Source: CAVQNQ01 sp963714205
Lineage (GTDB): Bacteria; Acidobacteriota; Terriglobia; Bryobacterales; Bryobacteraceae
NCBI GenBank assembly: GCA_963714205.1
Contig: CAVQNQ010000004.1
Span: 372,001-436,000, forward strand
DNA: 64,000 nt
Reading direction: 5' to 3'
Part shown: one piece after another, positions 25,750 through 34,619 of the stretch
Layout of the letters: every line of letters begins with the position of its first letter
Numbering within the stretch: the stretch's first letter is position 1
Made by a program: the position numbers and the translations under genes
The notes under the pieces: model-generated
Databases searched by the model: none
Told to the model about the DNA's origin: nothing
What the model saw: the letters and a program-made list of their open reading frames with translations, nothing else

Positions 25750-28420
25750 AGGAGTGGAGCTGCACGGGCGGCTTGCGGGCTGCATCGGGAACCGGCGGCA
25801 GGTCGCCGGCGCTGAACGCCGGCCCCGCTACGACCGCTTCGAGCAGCCGGGCCTGCTCCGGATAGCTTTCGACGGTCGCTTCCAGTAACCAGAGCAGCTC
25901 CAGCAACTCGGTTGTGTACGCGCCGGTCCAGCGCTCGGGGCGGATCTTATCGAGCGGCGAAGACGTCTTGCCCGCGCCTTCCCGCAGGCGTTGCTTGAGC
26001 CACGATCGGAGCACCTTGAGGCCCGAGACTTCAAATTCGAAGACCTCGGGGGAAACGGGACGAAACGAGCCATCGCCGACGCGCAGCGTCCGGCCGGCCG
26101 CGTGGTAGCCGAACGACTCGGGGTAACCCTCCGAACCGCCCGGTACCGGCTTGACGCACCGGGCTGCGCCGCGCGGGATGTGGCCGCACCGTTCGCCGCC
26201 GGGGACGAAGCGCTCGCCATAAGTGTGCAGCCAGAGCAGCCGCGCGCCGGCTTGGCGGACCCCGCCAAACAGAGCGGCGTCCTTGGTTATCGGAACGCGC
26301 AGCTCGCGGGTCTCGAGTTCCTTCGCGTAACTGGCGGTAAAGGCCGGCTGCGCCAATGTGCCATAGATATAGGCGAGAAAGTCCTCCGGCGTTACCGCGT
26401 GATGGTACGTCTGGCTGAGCAGGTCCAGCAGGCCCGGCAGGATATTGGCCTCCCCGGATTCGGCGTCACGGTAGAGCGGGATCGCGGCCTTGGCGCCATA
26501 AGAACCCCGGAAGTAATCGAGATCAGGTATCGCCGCGCATGAAGTCAGAGCAGGTCCGTTCCCCAGCGCCTGGGAGAACAGGCTTGCCAGGAACACCTGG
26601 GGTGCGCCGCGAGCGCGCCGGAGGGCGGGTCCCGGCCGGTCCAGCAGACGGGCATCGGCGAAGATGAACTGCCGGTCGAAAGACCTGTAGGCGAATCTGA
26701 CGATGTCAGGCTCTTGAGCCTGATCGGGATCGAGCGGGAGGGCCGCCTGATGCGCCTTGCGTCCCGTTGGGGAGTCCTTGAACAATGCTCTTCGCTTGGC
26801 AGGTTTCGCGCCCAGCAGAGTGCGCCAGCGTCTCCTCAGCAAATCCACTTCAGGCGAGATCACCCAGGTGCGCCCAGCCTTCACGCCGGAATGCTGCCAC
26901 GGCAAGAGGTCGGTCAGGAGCGGCCAGTCGAAATACCGGCCCTTGCCGGCAGGGCGGAAAGGAGCCGGCCATGCGGTGGGACAGTCCTGCCACTCGACGC
27001 TGCTCAAACCCGCGATGCCGCCAAGGGCCGAGAGCTTTTGCGCGCGCGTTCCCTCCACGCGCGAGTAGTGAACCTTGGCGGGCTGCTTCGTCTCCGTTTT
27101 TCCGGAGCGGATCGCGACGGCAATGGCAACCGGCGTCTGGATGGCGAAGACGTTTTCGTCCTTGCGCGGGCCGCGCCCCTCGCCGCCGAGGTCGAGAATC
27201 CAGATCTCATCGCACAGACGGCGCATGTGCTCGCGCATTCCACAGAAGGCGTCTCCATCGACGTAGCTCGATGCGCTAACGAAGGCGACGACGCCCGGTC
27301 CGCGCGCGCTCTCCTGCTCGAAGACCTTCCAGAGCGCCCACCGCCAAAAGTAAATGTAGAGGTTATACAGGTTGTGGACGCGCACGCCGTGGCCGGCCGC
27401 TATCGCCGGTTCAAGAAACCGCCGGAAAATGGCGGTTCCATCTTCGCTCTTCCGCACCCATCCGCCGGCGCGGGATCGATTGGCGCGGTTCCCAGCCGCG
27501 TGCCGGTCGTAGGGCGGATTACCCAGGCAGACGGTGACGGGGACTTCTTTCTTGACGCTCAGCGCATCGGCAAGGTGTATATGCGGCCCGTCCTGCGGCA
27601 ACATCGCCCCGAGGTCGCACAGGGCGCGGCTCGTGCGCCGCTCGGCCACGGCGCAGGGTCCGGCCATAAGTTCGAAGCCATAGAGATTAGCGGCCAGCGC
27701 GGTCGCGTGGGCTGGCACGGCTCCGGCTCCGTGTTCAGCCTCTACCCGGTTCAGAGCATGATCGATGACGGCGAGCAGATAGGTTCCCGTGCCCGCGGCA
27801 GGATCGAGTGTGACAACGCCCCGATCGGCGAACCCCAGCGGCTTTCCGAGCCAGTTCACAAGCGCGTCGTCGATCAACCGAACCTGGGCGCGAACGACTT
27901 CGATGGGGGTGTAGTAGGCCCCCGCGTCCTTGCGCAGCTTCGGGTCATAGGCGGCGAGGAACTCCTCGTAAAAGTGGAGCCAGGGATCTTCGGACCCGGC
28001 GAGCGTGGCGGGCGGCAGGTCGGCGATCGCGCGCAGCAGCGGATCGAGGGACCCGGCCATTCCGGCGCGCGCAGGGGGATCGGTGAGGACGTGGAGCGCG
28101 CGGGAGAGCAGGCTATGCCGGGCGGATAGGGCCGCTTCGGCGGCGGCCGGCGTGAGCGGATCGGCTCCGTCGCTGCGGCCGAGTACCAAGGCTAACGTGA
28201 AGGTCTGCGCGTAAGCGTCGGCGAGTTGTTCGTCCGAGGCGTCCGGAATGAGCGGCTGCCGCCACTCCCTCACGAGCCGCGCAGAGGGCGATGCGGGATC
28301 CTTAAGGGCGTCCATCACGTCTTGGCGGAGCATCCGGCACAACGGGGCAATCCGGGCGGCCAAGCCTTTCAGGTCGAGCCGGCCCGTCAGGCCGGTCGTT
28401 TCGCGGTTCTTCCGAGGCAT
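25724..28420 (-). CDS. Orphan type-ISP-like adenine DNA methyltransferase with specificity domain
   Basis: 898 residues from the ATG at 28420 (MPRKNRETTGLTGRL) with AAGGAAA seven bases ahead. An N-terminal helical part with DAGAYYTPIEVVRAQVRLID precedes the AdoMet motif DPAAGTGTYLL (about 205) and the catalytic NPPY motif GNPPYD (about 299). The C-terminal 450 residues (DRQFIFADARLLDRPGP, then FSQALGNGPALTSCAAIPDLDYF and TPEDFLAYIYGTLAQPAF) match the target-recognition region of type ISP enzymes. The nuclease and helicase parts of LlaBIII-like enzymes are missing and no such gene is nearby, so it probably methylates without cutting. The 3' end overlaps the convergent gene by 26 bp. Confidence 0.85.
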   Translation of the reverse strand: MPRKNRETTGLTGRLDLKGLAARIAPLCRMLRQDVMDALKDPASPSARLVREWRQPLIPDASDEQLADAYAQTFTLALVLGRSDGADPLTPAAAEAALSARHSLLSRALHVLTDPPARAGMAGSLDPLLRAIADLPPATLAGSEDPWLHFYEEFLAAYDPKLRKDAGAYYTPIEVVRAQVRLIDDALVNWLGKPLGFADRGVVTLDPAAGTGTYLLAVIDHALNRVEAEHGAGAVPAHATALAANLYGFELMAGPCAVAERRTSRALCDLGAMLPQDGPHIHLADALSVKKEVPVTVCLGNPPYDRHAAGNRANRSRAGGWVRKSEDGTAIFRRFLEPAIAAGHGVRVHNLYNLYIYFWRWALWKVFEQESARGPGVVAFVSASSYVDGDAFCGMREHMRRLCDEIWILDLGGEGRGPRKDENVFAIQTPVAIAVAIRSGKTETKQPAKVHYSRVEGTRAQKLSALGGIAGLSSVEWQDCPTAWPAPFRPAGKGRYFDWPLLTDLLPWQHSGVKAGRTWVISPEVDLLRRRWRTLLGAKPAKRRALFKDSPTGRKAHQAALPLDPDQAQEPDIVRFAYRSFDRQFIFADARLLDRPGPALRRARGAPQVFLASLFSQALGNGPALTSCAAIPDLDYFRGSYGAKAAIPLYRDAESGEANILPGLLDLLSQTYHHAVTPEDFLAYIYGTLAQPAFTASYAKELETRELRVPITKDAALFGGVRQAGARLLWLHTYGERFVPGGERCGHIPRGAARCVKPVPGGSEGYPESFGYHAAGRTLRVGDGSFRPVSPEVFEFEVSGLKVLRSWLKQRLREGAGKTSSPLDKIRPERWTGAYTTELLELLWLLEATVESYPEQARLLEAVVAGPAFSAGDLPPVPDAARKPPVQLHSSSPAVRSR

Positions 28421-28472
28421 GGTTTCCTTGCCGATTTGCACTTGCCCTTCCAGACAGGCTAGCGTAGTGCGT

Positions 28473-29922
28473 ATGGCCACGCGAACGCCGATAGCGTCGA
28501 GGCCGCCGTTTGTGGCGGAGCCGTACCGCGTGGGTATTCTCAGCTTCTCGGATGGGCGGCCCCGCGTTCACGATTCGCTTGTGGAGATCGTGAATCGGCA
28601 CGCCTGGGTTTTGGCGGAGGCCATTCGGCAGGACCCTCTCCTCCGCGTGCTGGAACCGGCCGAGATCGTTCACTCCGTGGCGGGCGCCCGCCGCGTGGCG
28701 AAACAGATGCGCTCGCGCGATCCCGAAGCCGTGGTTTTCAACATTCCGGTATTTGCCTTTCCGAATTTCAGCTTGCTGGCGGCGCGGATTCTGGAAAAGC
28801 CGGTCTTGTTGAGACTCACCGCGGGATGGCACGCTGCCGGGCCTGGGCGGTATCCTGGCGGCTCACGGGGCCATGGTTCAGGTTGGCCTCAAGAGCAGGA
28901 AGTTGTGGGGCAACCCGCTGGAAGAGCCGGCTCAACAGGCGCATCTCTCGGCGTTCTGCCGGGCCTCGGGCGCCGTCGCGCGGCTCAAGGGCAGCGCGTA
29001 CGGCCTGATTGGCGGCCGCAGCATCGGCATGAATACCGGCGTGGCGAATCCGCAAGACTGGATGCGGCGCTTTGGCGTGGACACGGAGCAGATCGACCAG
29101 CTCGAACTGGTCCGGCGGGCGAAGAGCGTCGATGAAGAGGAGGTCGAGCGCGCGTACGCGTGGATGGTCGCCAACATGGGCCGGGTCTCCACGGAAGGCA
29201 AAGCCGCGCCGGAGCACGTTAAGGAACAGATCCGGCATTATATGGCCTTGCGCGGCATTATCGAGGACAATGGCCTCGATTTCGTAGGCGTCAAGTGCCA
29301 TTACGATTTGAGCGAGTACATCGTCACCGCCTGCGTGTCGGCCATGTGCTTCAACGACCCCTACGATTGGAACGGTCCCAAGGCGCCTTTCGTGGTATCT
29401 TGCGAGGCCGATAGCGATGGCGCCTTGACCATGCAGATACTGAAGCTGATCAGCGGGTACCCGTCGCTGCTGTTCGACATCCGCCACTATGACGAGGAGT
29501 GCGGGGCTTACGTGTGCTGCAATTGCGGCGCGCAGCCCTCGTGGTACGCGGCACGGAGCAACGAACCGGGTGAGAACCTCGCCCGGGTGTTCCTGGAGCC
29601 CGTGATTTCCAAGTATGCCGGCGGTGGGGCGCATTTTCCGTATGTGTGCCGGGAAGGGGAAATCACGCTGGCACGTCTGAGCCGCGTGGATAACCGCTAC
29701 CGGATGTTTGTGGCGCGTGGCGAGTTCATCGATCGGCCGCGGGCGAAACTGGCCGAGACCTGCGCGTCGTGGCCGCACGGTTTTGTGAAGATGGCGATCG
29801 AGCCGGAGGAGTTCATTTCGCGCTTCAACACAAACCACGCGCACGTCGTGCCGGGCGTGCACACGGAAGCCCTGGAGATCTACTGCGACTTGATGGAGAT
29901 TCCGGTGGACAAGGCGATCTGA
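28473..29922 (+). pseudogene. L-fucose/L-arabinose isomerase-like gene, frameshifted
   Basis: Two adjacent frames make one protein. The first runs from ATG 28473 (PYRVGILSFSDGRPRVHDSL) through NIPVFAFPNFSLLAARILEK to PVLL at 28811. The second continues with PRDGTLPGLGGILAAHGAM, NPLEEPAQQAHLSAFCRASG, GVKCHYDLSEYIVTACVSAM, then GLIGGRSIGMNTG and the C-terminal FGSHNTNHAHVVPG-like segment (RFNTNHAHVVPGVHTEALE). The span is 1450 nt, one base over a multiple of three; skipping A at 28812 restores the frame. The family converts aldose to ketose sugars (fucose, arabinose). Whether this is decay or a sequence error is open. It abuts a convergent LacI gene, a fitting partner for sugar use. Confidence 0.75.
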
Positions 29923-30947
29923 TCGCGCGACCACTCCGCCGGGGGAGCGGTGGAACCGCGCACGCGAAGCTCCGCCGGCAACAGCACCAGTTCGGGCTGG
30001 TTTGTCTCGTTATCGCCCGCTTGCATGCGGGAGAGGAGCATATCGAAGGCGGCCTTGCCAATCTCGAAAGCGGGTTGGGCGATTACGGTCAGCCCCGGCG
30101 TGAAGTGCTCGGTCCAGGCGGAATCGTCAAAGCCCACCACGCTTATGCCGGCGGGGCACCGAACCCCTGCTTCCGCCAAAGCCTGCATGAGACCGAGAAG
30201 CATCCTGTTATTGCTGGAGATGATGGCCGTGGGACGAGGGTTCAACTTGAGCAACTCCATGGTCAGGGTGCGTCCGGTCTCGACTTGCAGGTCTCCCACG
30301 CGCAAGTACTCGTCGCGAATCGGAAGACCGCGAGCTTGCATCGCCTTGCGGAAGCCTTCGAGCCGGCCGAAATGCGGCGATAGACCCAGTTGGCCCGTGA
30401 TGAGCGCAATGCGCTCGTGGCCCAGCTCGATGAGATGGTTGGTAGCGCAGCAGCCCGCCGCGACGTTGTCGCTGGAGATGCCGTTTTGCGTAAGCCCGCG
30501 TGGAATGCGGTCGACGAACACGATCGGAAACCTGCGCCGCAGAAGGCGGTCGTAAGCCGTGGAAGGGTCGGAGCATGCTATCAGAACGCCATCCACGCGC
30601 CGCGAGAACAGAGTGTTCAGATGACGCCGTTCCTCCTCGGCGTCCTCCTCGGAATCGCACAGGATCACCGAATAGCCGTGCTTCCGGGCGGCATCCTCAG
30701 CTCCGCGGATGACTAGCGGAAAAAAGATGTGCGTAATGTCAGGCACTACCATCCCGATAACATCGGTTCGGCCGACCTTCAGGCTGCGGGCCACCTGGTC
30801 CGGATAATAGTCCAGCGCCTCCATCGCTTCGCGCACTTTTTGAGCCCGCCGTTCGCTGACAACCGCGCTTCCGTTGATCACGGCCGAAACGGTTGCCACG
30901 GACACGCCCGCCAGCCGAGCCACGTCTCGCATGGTATGTCTGATCAT
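29880..30947 (-). CDS. LacI-family transcriptional regulator
   Basis: 355 residues. The N-terminal HTH plus hinge is canonical: MRDVARLAGVSVATVSAVIN, then YYPDQVARSLKVGRTDVIGM. The C-terminal periplasmic-binding-protein-like domain includes LNTLFSRRVDGVLIACSDPS, VFVDRIPRG and AIISSNNRMLLGLMQAL. It should repress sugar-use genes until a sugar or sugar phosphate binds. The start ATG at 30947 has GAGGAG 13 bases upstream; an ATG at 30932 is possible. It overlaps the convergent isomerase gene by 43 bp at the 3' ends, so the isomerase and the enolase genes beyond are candidate targets. Confidence 0.94.
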   Translation of the reverse strand: MIRHTMRDVARLAGVSVATVSAVINGSAVVSERRAQKVREAMEALDYYPDQVARSLKVGRTDVIGMVVPDITHIFFPLVIRGAEDAARKHGYSVILCDSEEDAEEERRHLNTLFSRRVDGVLIACSDPSTAYDRLLRRRFPIVFVDRIPRGLTQNGISSDNVAAGCCATNHLIELGHERIALITGQLGLSPHFGRLEGFRKAMQARGLPIRDEYLRVGDLQVETGRTLTMELLKLNPRPTAIISSNNRMLLGLMQALAEAGVRCPAGISVVGFDDSAWTEHFTPGLTVIAQPAFEIGKAAFDMLLSRMQAGDNETNQPELVLLPAELRVRGSTAPPAEWSRDQIALSTGISIKSQ

Positions 30948-31039
30948 TGGCTAAGTCGATCTCCTCGACGTACCGAGGTTTCAGTTTACTGCATCTGCCC
31001 AGGCCAGGCCAACTGTTGCGTACAGCCCCCGCGGCCCAC

Positions 31040-31138
31040 CTACCCGGGAAGATACCTGGCCGCCTGCGCAGCGGCCTGGTCCGGATCGGCTTCGGGTAAC
31101 ATCTCCGCCGTAAGATAGCCATCGCGCAGCACACCCAT
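31040..31138 (-). pseudogene. C-terminal remnant of a sugar phosphate isomerase/epimerase (xylose-isomerase-like TIM barrel)
   Basis: In the gap between lacI and the enolase gene, 32 codons read MGVLRDGYLTAEMLPEADPD then QAAAQAARYLPG and a stop. That wording closely follows the C-terminal strand and helix of sugar phosphate isomerase/epimerases (GY-G-Y-L-T-E...P-DPD-AA...YL). The frame is blocked by a stop a few codons upstream, so only the tail of a lost gene remains. The rest of 30948-31223 holds nothing recognisable. Confidence 0.4.
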
Positions 31139-31223
31139 AAGAACCGGGTTGTGGTCTGCCTTTCGGGCGCGATACTAAAGCACCTCACGCCCGACGGCCG
31201 CGAGGATCCCAAGATGCTGGCGC

Positions 31224-32464
31224 TTACCAGTTCGTGTATGACCCGTCCGGACGGAACATACCGCCGAAATTCCCGGCTTTCGTAATTTCCGTGATCGGAG
31301 TCGCCTGTTTGGGATCGAATTCGACGCCCAAGCCCGGCCGTTCGTTCACATACACCTTGCCCTGACGGAAGTCATAGCATTGAGGCAGGTAAGGCCGCGT
31401 GCCCGCACCGCCAACCTGCAAGAGGAATGGCACGTTTGTAGAGGCGGCGACATGCACCTCCGCGGCGGTGGAAATCGGGCCGGTGCCCTCCGGGCTCAAT
31501 CCCGCAAAGTGCGCCTCGCACATGCTGGCAATCTTTACGTATTCGGTGATGCCGCCACAGTTCGGGAGCCTTACGCGCGCGTAATCGATCAACTGATCCT
31601 CGATCAATTCCCTGAGTTCAACCTTGCCGGCATTGCCCGTCGCCAGTGGCACTTTGACCATTGGCCGTAGAGTTCGATATAAGGGCAGGGCCTCATTGCG
31701 AACCGGGTCCTCGACCCAGTATGGTCGCAAAGGTTCGAGCATATTGGCCAGGGTGACGGCGTCGCGCATGTCCAGCTTGCCGTGGAAATCGCAAATAAAA
31801 TCGCCCTCTTCGCCCACGGCCTCACGAATTTCCTGGCAGCGCTTGAACGTGGCCAGCACCGCCTGGCGCGGGTTCCAGTCTTGGGTCCCGCGGGAATTCG
31901 TTCCTGTGTCGGAGAGCCCCGGGCCGATTACCTCGGTCCGGAAGAGCTTAAAGCCGGCTTCCATAGACGCGCGGGCCGCTTCGCGGATGGTATTTGCCCG
32001 GCCGCCGCCGCCGTAGCACTCGCACAAGCTGCGTGTAGGCCCCCCCAGGAGTGCGTAAACCGGCGCGCCCAGGGCTTTTCCCTTGATATCCCACAGGGCC
32101 ATATCAAGGCCGCCAAGGGCGTGCAGTTTCTCGAGGCCAGCGGGGTAGAAAGCCCCGCGAAACATGTCTTGCCAGAGAGTGTCAATCCTGCTCGGATCTT
32201 GGCCGATGAGCGCGGAGGCGCAGTGTTCGACTGAGTCCTTCGTTCCGCCTTCGCCGATTCCCGTAATGCCCGCATCGGTGTCAATACAGATGACGTTTGC
32301 GCTTGAGGTAAGACTCGGAGCCCGCCACGCATCTCCGTGCCGGGAGAGTAGTAACGAATGCGGGTAATTTTCATCTTCGGCAGGGCCGCGTGGGCCACCC
32401 TTCGGGTGAGAGCGATGCCGCCGGCGCCCGCTAATAGCGTGTGCAGAAACCTTCTTCGCTGCAT
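31224..32464 (-). pseudogene. Tat-signal enolase-superfamily enzyme, frameshifted and with altered metal site
   Basis: The true start is ATG 32464 after AGGAAG, giving MQRRRFLHTLLAGAGGIALT, a twin-arginine signal, then KMKITRIRYYSPG. The catalytic domain continues in another frame (ICIDTDAGITGIGEGGTKD, HALGGLDMALWDIKGKALG, YWVEDPV) to the end. Total 1241 nt is two bases over a multiple of three, so one base is missing near 32290-32340. At the third metal ligand, where relatives have Gly-Glu, it reads ATGN, and the usual Pro-His-x-x-Gly-Pro reads SPEGTGP. Loss of these residues as well as frame suggests decay, not only a sequencing slip. Relatives are sugar-acid dehydratases of the mandelate racemase group. 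Confidence 0.75.
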
Positions 32465-32513
32465 GGATCAGCTTCCTTTCTGATAGAAACGTAATTGTAT
32501 CGTGAGCCATTTC

Positions 32514-34598
32514 TTAGCGCTCTCGCGCCCGCAACCGGTCCACCATTTCCCGTAGCTGCGGATTGGGCCTGATCCGCAGCGCTGCCTCCAACTGAGCGAT
32601 CGCATCCGGCAGTCGGCCGGGCAGGTGCAACAGCGCGTTTCCCAGGTTGTAGTGCGCCTCGGCCAAGCCCGGATCGATCCGTAGCGCGGCTTCGTACTCG
32701 GCAATCGCCTCCTCGAGACCCTCGCCGGAATTTGCCAGCGCGAGTCCCAGGTTGGCGTGGGCCTGGGCGTAATCGGGGTTGATCCCTAAGGCCACCTTGT
32801 ACTGGGCGATCGCATCCGGCAGTCGGCCGGGTAATTGCAACAAGATGGTTCCCAGGTTGTAGTGCGCCTCGGCGTAATCTGGATTGATGCGCAGCGCCGC
32901 TTCGTACTGGGCCATGGCGTCCGAGAGCCGGCCGGGCACTTGCGACAGGGCGTTTCCGAGGTTATTGTGCGCCTCGGCGTAATCTGGATCGATGCGCAGC
33001 GCCGCTTCGTACTCGGCAATCGCCTTCTCCAAAGGTCCGCCGGAATTCAGGAGCGCCAGTCCCAGGTTGTTATGGGCCTCGGCGTAACCGGGATCGATCC
33101 GCAACGCCGCTTCATACTGGGCAATGGCGTCCGGCAACCGGTCGGGTAATTCCTTCGAGACGTTTCCCAGGTTGTAGTGCGCCTTGGCGCTTCGCGGACA
33201 AACTTCCACGGCGCTGGTCCAGAGAGTGCGGTCATCGATCCAGTCGAAGTTCCGGGCGTAAGTGCGTACAGCGCCCGCGAGGCACAGTATTCCGAGCGCC
33301 ATCCATGGAGCTCGCATGGCCGGAAGCTGCGGGAGCGAGCGTTGCCGCCCCGGTGCATAGATGACCGCGACCACGCACCCGGCCAGGCCGATCGACGGCA
33401 GATAGGCGAACCGCTCGGCCATGATGCTCCCGATGAGAATCGCCAGATTGGACGTCGGGGCGAGAGCCACAAAAAAAAAGGCCAGGAAGAAGAACAGCGG
33501 CTGGCGCGTGCGGTACCAGCGCACCGCCAGCAGGGCGGCGCCCAGGCAGACTGCGAGCGCGATTAGCGCCTGCGCGTCCTCCCACTCCCCTGGATGCCAG
33601 CCAAACAGCGGCACCGCGTTGTAGGAATAGTCGGCCGACAAGCGGGCCGGCCAGACAAACAGCCACAAATACTTGCCGATCACCTTAACGGCCGTCAGCC
33701 GCGCCGTCCAGAAACCGGCGCTCGTCAGGGGATTTTCGCTAAAACGAGCCAGAATGTGCGTTTGCAGAGTGCCGCGCAAATAGAAGAACGCGGCGAACGG
33801 CAGCGCCAGGGCGGCATAGGCCGGCGCGCGCTCCCGCCAAGCCGCGCGCTTTCGCCACGTCAGGTCGTACAGGAGCATGATGGCAGGCAGGACGGCGGCA
33901 TTCTCCTTGGCGAAGATACCGGCCGCCTGCGCGATCAACATGGCCGCCAGCCAGAAGAGTTTTCGCCGCCCCGTGGCGGAGGCGCTTTTCACGTAGCACA
34001 GCAAGCCCGCCAGCACGCCGAAGGCGGCCAGCAGGTCGGCCCGGCCCACGATATTCGTGACGGACTCGGTGAGCAGCGGATGCACTCCCCAGAGCGCAGC
34101 GAGCGCCAGGGCCGGCGCGGGCCCGCCCAGCACCAATACGCCCAGGAGGTACACGAGCGAAACATTCGCTTCGTGCAGCGCAAGATTCACCCAATGATAG
34201 CCGGCCGTGTTTGTCCCATTGCCGAAGACGGCGTAATTCAGAAGGTAGGAGAGGGTCGTGAGCGGACGATACAGGCCGGAAACGGTGCTGCCCTGCCAAT
34301 ACTGTTCGGTCAGAATGAACCGGAGGTTCTCCGGCGTTAGCGCCCGGATGCGGGCATCCCCCGAAATCACCATGGCGTTGTCGAGCACCAGACCCGACTG
34401 GAAGGAATTGGAATACGCCGCCAGGACCAGGGCCCAAAGCGCCAGCATCCGCCACGTGTGGCGGAGCCACGCAGGATGCGCCGCCGGCATGGCGGATTCC
34501 TCCGCGGGCGGCCGCGAGGCCCGGCGCGATCGCCGCGGAGGCATACCAATCGGGGGTTTCCATTTCGACTCCCGGTTTTTGGCTGGCATATCGCTCAT
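32514..34598 (-). CDS. TMTC-like integral membrane protein with C-terminal TPR repeats
   Basis: 694 residues. About 11 hydrophobic helices occupy residues 48-450, starting with WRMLALWALVLAAYSNSF and then SGLVLDNAMVI, YRPLTTLSYLLNYAVFG and HEANVSLVYLLGVLVLGG, a layout like GT-C mannosyltransferases and the eukaryotic TMTC O-mannosyltransferases (DUF1736-type FFYLRGTLQTHILARF, AYLPSIGLAG). Six TPR units follow. Such proteins are thought to use a polyprenyl-phosphate sugar to modify proteins outside the cytoplasm; here the acceptor is unknown. Each TPR unit is 35 residues, one longer than standard. The gene is intact while genes on both sides are broken. Confidence 0.8.
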   Translation of the reverse strand: MSDMPAKNRESKWKPPIGMPPRRSRRASRPPAEESAMPAAHPAWLRHTWRMLALWALVLAAYSNSFQSGLVLDNAMVISGDARIRALTPENLRFILTEQYWQGSTVSGLYRPLTTLSYLLNYAVFGNGTNTAGYHWVNLALHEANVSLVYLLGVLVLGGPAPALALAALWGVHPLLTESVTNIVGRADLLAAFGVLAGLLCYVKSASATGRRKLFWLAAMLIAQAAGIFAKENAAVLPAIMLLYDLTWRKRAAWRERAPAYAALALPFAAFFYLRGTLQTHILARFSENPLTSAGFWTARLTAVKVIGKYLWLFVWPARLSADYSYNAVPLFGWHPGEWEDAQALIALAVCLGAALLAVRWYRTRQPLFFFLAFFFVALAPTSNLAILIGSIMAERFAYLPSIGLAGCVVAVIYAPGRQRSLPQLPAMRAPWMALGILCLAGAVRTYARNFDWIDDRTLWTSAVEVCPRSAKAHYNLGNVSKELPDRLPDAIAQYEAALRIDPGYAEAHNNLGLALLNSGGPLEKAIAEYEAALRIDPDYAEAHNNLGNALSQVPGRLSDAMAQYEAALRINPDYAEAHYNLGTILLQLPGRLPDAIAQYKVALGINPDYAQAHANLGLALANSGEGLEEAIAEYEAALRIDPGLAEAHYNLGNALLHLPGRLPDAIAQLEAALRIRPNPQLREMVDRLRARER
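32554..33190 (-). repeat. Six 105-bp tandem repeats encoding TPR units
   Basis: The phrase encoding (Y/L)AEAH-N-LG ... AI-(A/E)-(Q/E)YEAALRI(D/N)P recurs every 105 bp. The same DNA (for example CGATCGCATCCGGCAGTCGG) appears about 210 bp apart, so neighbouring-but-one units are nearly identical at the nucleotide level. That suggests recent internal duplication or conversion and a possible spot for copy-number change. Confidence 0.8.
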
Positions 34599-34619
34599 GG
34601 ACGACCCCGCGCGCCTCAG

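Noticed and set aside
26714..28129. A 471-codon plus-strand frame opposite the methyltransferase gene.
   Set aside because: No recognisable motif or ribosome site. The minus-strand gene has AdoMet and NPPY motifs in place.
28800..28820. Programmed frameshift in the isomerase-like gene, as in prfB.
   Set aside because: The stop TGA is in the second frame, not in the first, and no slippery codon or Shine-Dalgarno-like stimulator is present. A plain indel is simpler.
30739..31212. A 157-codon minus-strand frame between lacI and the enolase gene.
   Set aside because: Composition is antisense-like and it overlaps lacI in another frame. Only the short 31040-31138 reading, in a different frame, resembles a protein.
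32554..33190. CRISPR-like regular repeats.
   Set aside because: The 105-bp periodicity is in-frame TPR coding sequence, with no unique spacers between short palindromic repeats.
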